Assembly: GCA_034440575.1 (NCBI GenBank)
Contig: JAOTOL010001501.1
Coordinates: forward strand, 829,001 to 893,000
DNA: 64,000 bases
Source of the DNA: Imbricaverruca yamaguchii
Lineage: Eukaryota > Arthropoda > Thecostraca > Neoverrucidae
Direction: 5' to 3'
Of this stretch, positions 61,635 to 64,000 are shown one piece after another; position 1 is the first letter of the stretch, and each line of letters opens with the position of its first letter. The position numbers and the translations under genes were made by a program. Below the pieces are notes generated by a model. It was not told the DNA's origin. It saw only the letters and a program-made list of their open reading frames with translations, and did no database searches.

Positions 61635-61671
61635 AAATGTGGCCTGACTGTGCATATGTCAGGCCACATTT
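61635..61671. repeat. Snap-back palindrome at CR1 5' break
   Basis: 14-nt perfect arms (AAATGTGGCCTGAC and its complement) around a 9-nt loop. The right arm codes for VRPHL of the retrotransposon; the left arm is an inverted copy lying where upstream coding should be. Confidence 0.92.
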
Positions 61672-62127
61672 GGAATACTGCATCCAAGCATGGTCTCCTC
61701 GTTATGAAAAAGATTGTTGGGTTTTAGAGATAGTACAAAAGAAGGCTACACAAATGCTTAATGGTATAAGCAACCTGGCATATGAGGAAAGTTGGAAGAA
61801 ATGTAATATGTTTTCACTTAGATATAGAAGGCTGAGAGGAGATCCCATCGAGGTCTTTACATTTGTCCATGGTCTGGAGAAGGGATATCTCAGGGAATGT
61901 TTTAATTTAACAAAACTGATGCAACTAGAGGTCATCAATGCAAAATTAAAGTTAACCACAGCAGGGCAAGATTAAGACAGTCTTTCTTCACCAACTAGGT
62001 AATAGAACACTGGAACCAGCTGCCAGAAACCATTGTCAGTAGCAGCACATTGAATATCTTCAAAAACGGCATGGACAATCATTATACGAATAAAGGGCTT
62101 GCTTTTCAGTATTCCAGGGAGGGTTGA
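61655..62127 (+). pseudogene. CR1/L2-type retrotransposon, RT C-terminus
   Basis: YVRPHLEYCIQAWSP, LEIVQKKATQML, LRYRRLRGDPIEVF and, after a frameshift near 61970, VIEHWNQLPETIVSSSTLNIFKNGMD form the familiar thumb and tail of CR1/L2-group reverse transcriptases. The normal protein is several hundred residues longer; this copy is 5'-truncated, as is usual for target-primed insertion. A stop replaces a residue near 61997. A short 3' UTR ends at about 62222 in a (TTTATGTC)-like tail. Confidence 0.9.
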
Positions 62128-62609
62128 TCGACGAATTTGGTGGGTAACTGGCTGAGTATACAGAATGCAACCAAGAAGGGCCCTTGTGACTCATAGTTGC
62201 ACTGATATTTTATGTCTTTATGTCTAAAACAAACAATGTCTACCTAGGATGGATCAGAGCTGTCGATCTAAACGACCATGACGGGTTGGACATAGCGCAC
62301 AAAGTTCGCTCCACAAGATTAAAAATGCACGGAAAACGACACACGACAGCAGCAGACAACTGCACTGATGCCCTATCAGACACTTACACCAGACAGGAGA
62401 GGTCGGACAGCTGGTCGACGAAGTCAAACAGTTGGCTGATGTCGTACGTGATGCTCGGCGTGTTCGGGTTCATTCTTTTCAGATGCTCTTCATAGATCTT
62501 GCAAACGCCTGGAATAATATACAACACTCACAGATGCGGTTGTGAGTACAGAAGATCACAGCTGAATGGAAAGAATATTCAGCACACAGATATTGCACGG
62601 CCATTAACA

Positions 62610-63200
62610 TTGCCAGAGCATATCATGCTATGTGGCAGGAAACATCACCAGAGCACATCATTCTATGTGGCAGGGAACATCACCAGAGCATATCATGCTA
62701 TGTGGCAGGAAACATCACCAGAGCACATCATTCTATGTGGCAGGGAACATCACCAGATCACATCATGATATGTGGCAGGAAACGTCACCAGAGCGCATCA
62801 TGCTATGTGACAGGGAACATCACCAGAGCGCATCATGCTATGTGGCAGGAAACGTCACCGGAGCACATCATGATATGTCGCAGGAAACGTCACCGGAGCA
62901 CATCATGATATGTCGTAGGGAACATCACCAGAGCACATCATGCTATGTGGCAGGAAACATCATCAGAGCACATCATTCTATGTGGCAGGGAACATCACCA
63001 GAGCACATCATGATATGTGACAGGAAACGTCACCAGAGCACATCATGATATGTGGCAGGAAACGCCACAAGAGCACAGCATGCTATGTGGCAAGAAACGC
63101 CACAAGAGCGCATCACGCTATGTGACAGGAAACGCCACAAGAGCGCATCATGCTATGTGGCAGGGAACGTCACCGGAGCACACAGGTAAATGGCAGGTAA
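62610..63200 (+). repeat. 35-bp minisatellite
   Basis: About 17 units of GAACATCACCAGAGCACATC plus ATGCTATGTGGCAGG. TGTGGCAG recurs 35 bp apart (62631, 62666). It decays into looser repeats to about 63400. The open frames through it are artefacts of the repeat. Confidence 0.95.
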
Positions 63201-63409
63201 TGTACATCAGGCCATACAGATGCCATGTGGCATGTAATGTGGCCAGAGCAAACTGGTGTCGCATGAAGGTGGCATTATCAGAGCAAACATGTGTCGCATG
63301 GCAAGCAACATTACAACAGCACACATGTGTCACATGGCAGGTAACATCACCTGGGCACACAGGTGCTATGTGGCAGGTACCATTTTCCGGCACATATATG
63401 GAAAGCTAA

Positions 63410-64000
63410 TGCTATCAGGGCACAACTGTGCCATACCACAGGCAACATTATTGGAATATGCATCTGCTATGATGAGCAGAACGCTACCAGAAAGCACAGA
63501 TGTACGGCGGCTATTGGTTGTTTTTTTAAAATAAAGTTTCAGGACACATCGGCCAGGCTTGGTCATTTGGCATTCATACGTCATCAAGAACCCACATGAA
63601 TCACACCAACACCACAGGGGAAAAGAAACACCCGACCAAGCTGGTTGTAACAATGCACGGTGCTCCCTGGACCCCTGGCACAGCGACGACGGCTTCTCGG
63701 TAGAGGCTTCGCCTGCGGTCGGCGCTGTCAAGAGAGCTGGCTCGCGCCGCTACAAAAGCGAAAAGTTTAGCCATACTCAAAAAGTCATGTATATTCTTTA
63801 CCCAGAGTTACTGCTAATCACGTTACCAAGCCACGTGGACTGCATGGCACACTTGTCACACTCATATGCATATACCATGGCTGAAGCTTAAACTGGAGCC
63901 TAACTGCGCTTAGCTTTGGGTGTTGCATGTCGATCATGGTGTGTGCACCCTGGAACACGAATAATCAGCCGGCCACTCAAGCCACTCAGCCAAAATAAAT
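63410..64000. other. No recognisable gene
   Basis: Short frames only; no family or repeat identified. Confidence 0.4.

Noticed and set aside
62632..63409. Repeat-protein-like frames (138 and 130 residues)
   Set aside because: They are produced by the 35-bp minisatellite read in rotating phases.

Overview
This is a window of metazoan nuclear DNA, most likely from an arthropod. The evidence is long introns, tRNA-derived SINEs with target-site duplications, non-LTR and cut-and-paste transposons, CpG-rich islands and scattered TTAGG-type motifs. I see no rRNA, no CRISPR, no operons and no prokaryotic ribosome-binding sites. The species cannot be fixed from the sequence; arthropod is an inference and crustacean would be a guess. 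Nearly all recognisable content is repeats, and most of the longer open frames are chance frames in GC-rich or tandemly repeated DNA.

The one convincing host gene lies at about 42.0-48.4 kb on the + strand. Three exons (42019-42114, 44848-45010, 47935-48403) join in phase (phase 1, then phase 2). They give a 238-residue single-pass membrane protein with a short Cys-bearing N-terminal part, one transmembrane helix, a Cys/Arg stop-transfer stretch and a Pro/Gln repeat tail ending in a PPPY motif. This is the layout of Shisa/CYYR1/VOPP1-like adaptors. Its introns hold two SINEs, a dead RNase H-bearing retrotransposon and two minisatellites that each run almost into a splice acceptor.

Layout. 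0-1 kb: CpG-rich island with a 38-bp perfect palindrome. 1.4-6.3 kb: SINE fragment and a degenerate repeat family also found at 14.4 and 27 kb. 7.4-11.45 kb: giant inverted repeat. 15.2-21.6 kb: a foldback-family element rich in AGGTCA motifs, split by a 5.4-kb dead pogo/Tigger-type DNA transposon. 22.1-23.9 kb: further copies of that foldback family. 27-33 kb: SINEs, a 35-bp minisatellite and a 3 x 275-bp tandem array between inverted flanks. 34.7-38.3 kb: a 480-bp inverted pair and a roughly 410-bp direct pair. 53.3-54.3 kb: a compact unassigned two-ORF cassette behind a TATA box. 54.6-57.9 kb: a dead R2-clade retrotransposon on the - strand with 36-bp flanking direct repeats. 58.2-59.1 kb: a DNA transposon with 3-bp duplications. 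61.6-62.2 kb: a CR1/L2-type 3' fragment. 62.6-63.2 kb: another 35-bp minisatellite.

The pattern most worth a second look is a set of near-perfect short palindromes (arms 13-24 nt, small loops). Several sit exactly where an otherwise continuous sequence is broken: inside the pogo transposase, inside the R2 reverse transcriptase, at the 5' break of the CR1 fragment, just after the RNase H frame, and in one arm only of the giant inverted repeat. They look like snap-back template-switch footprints.
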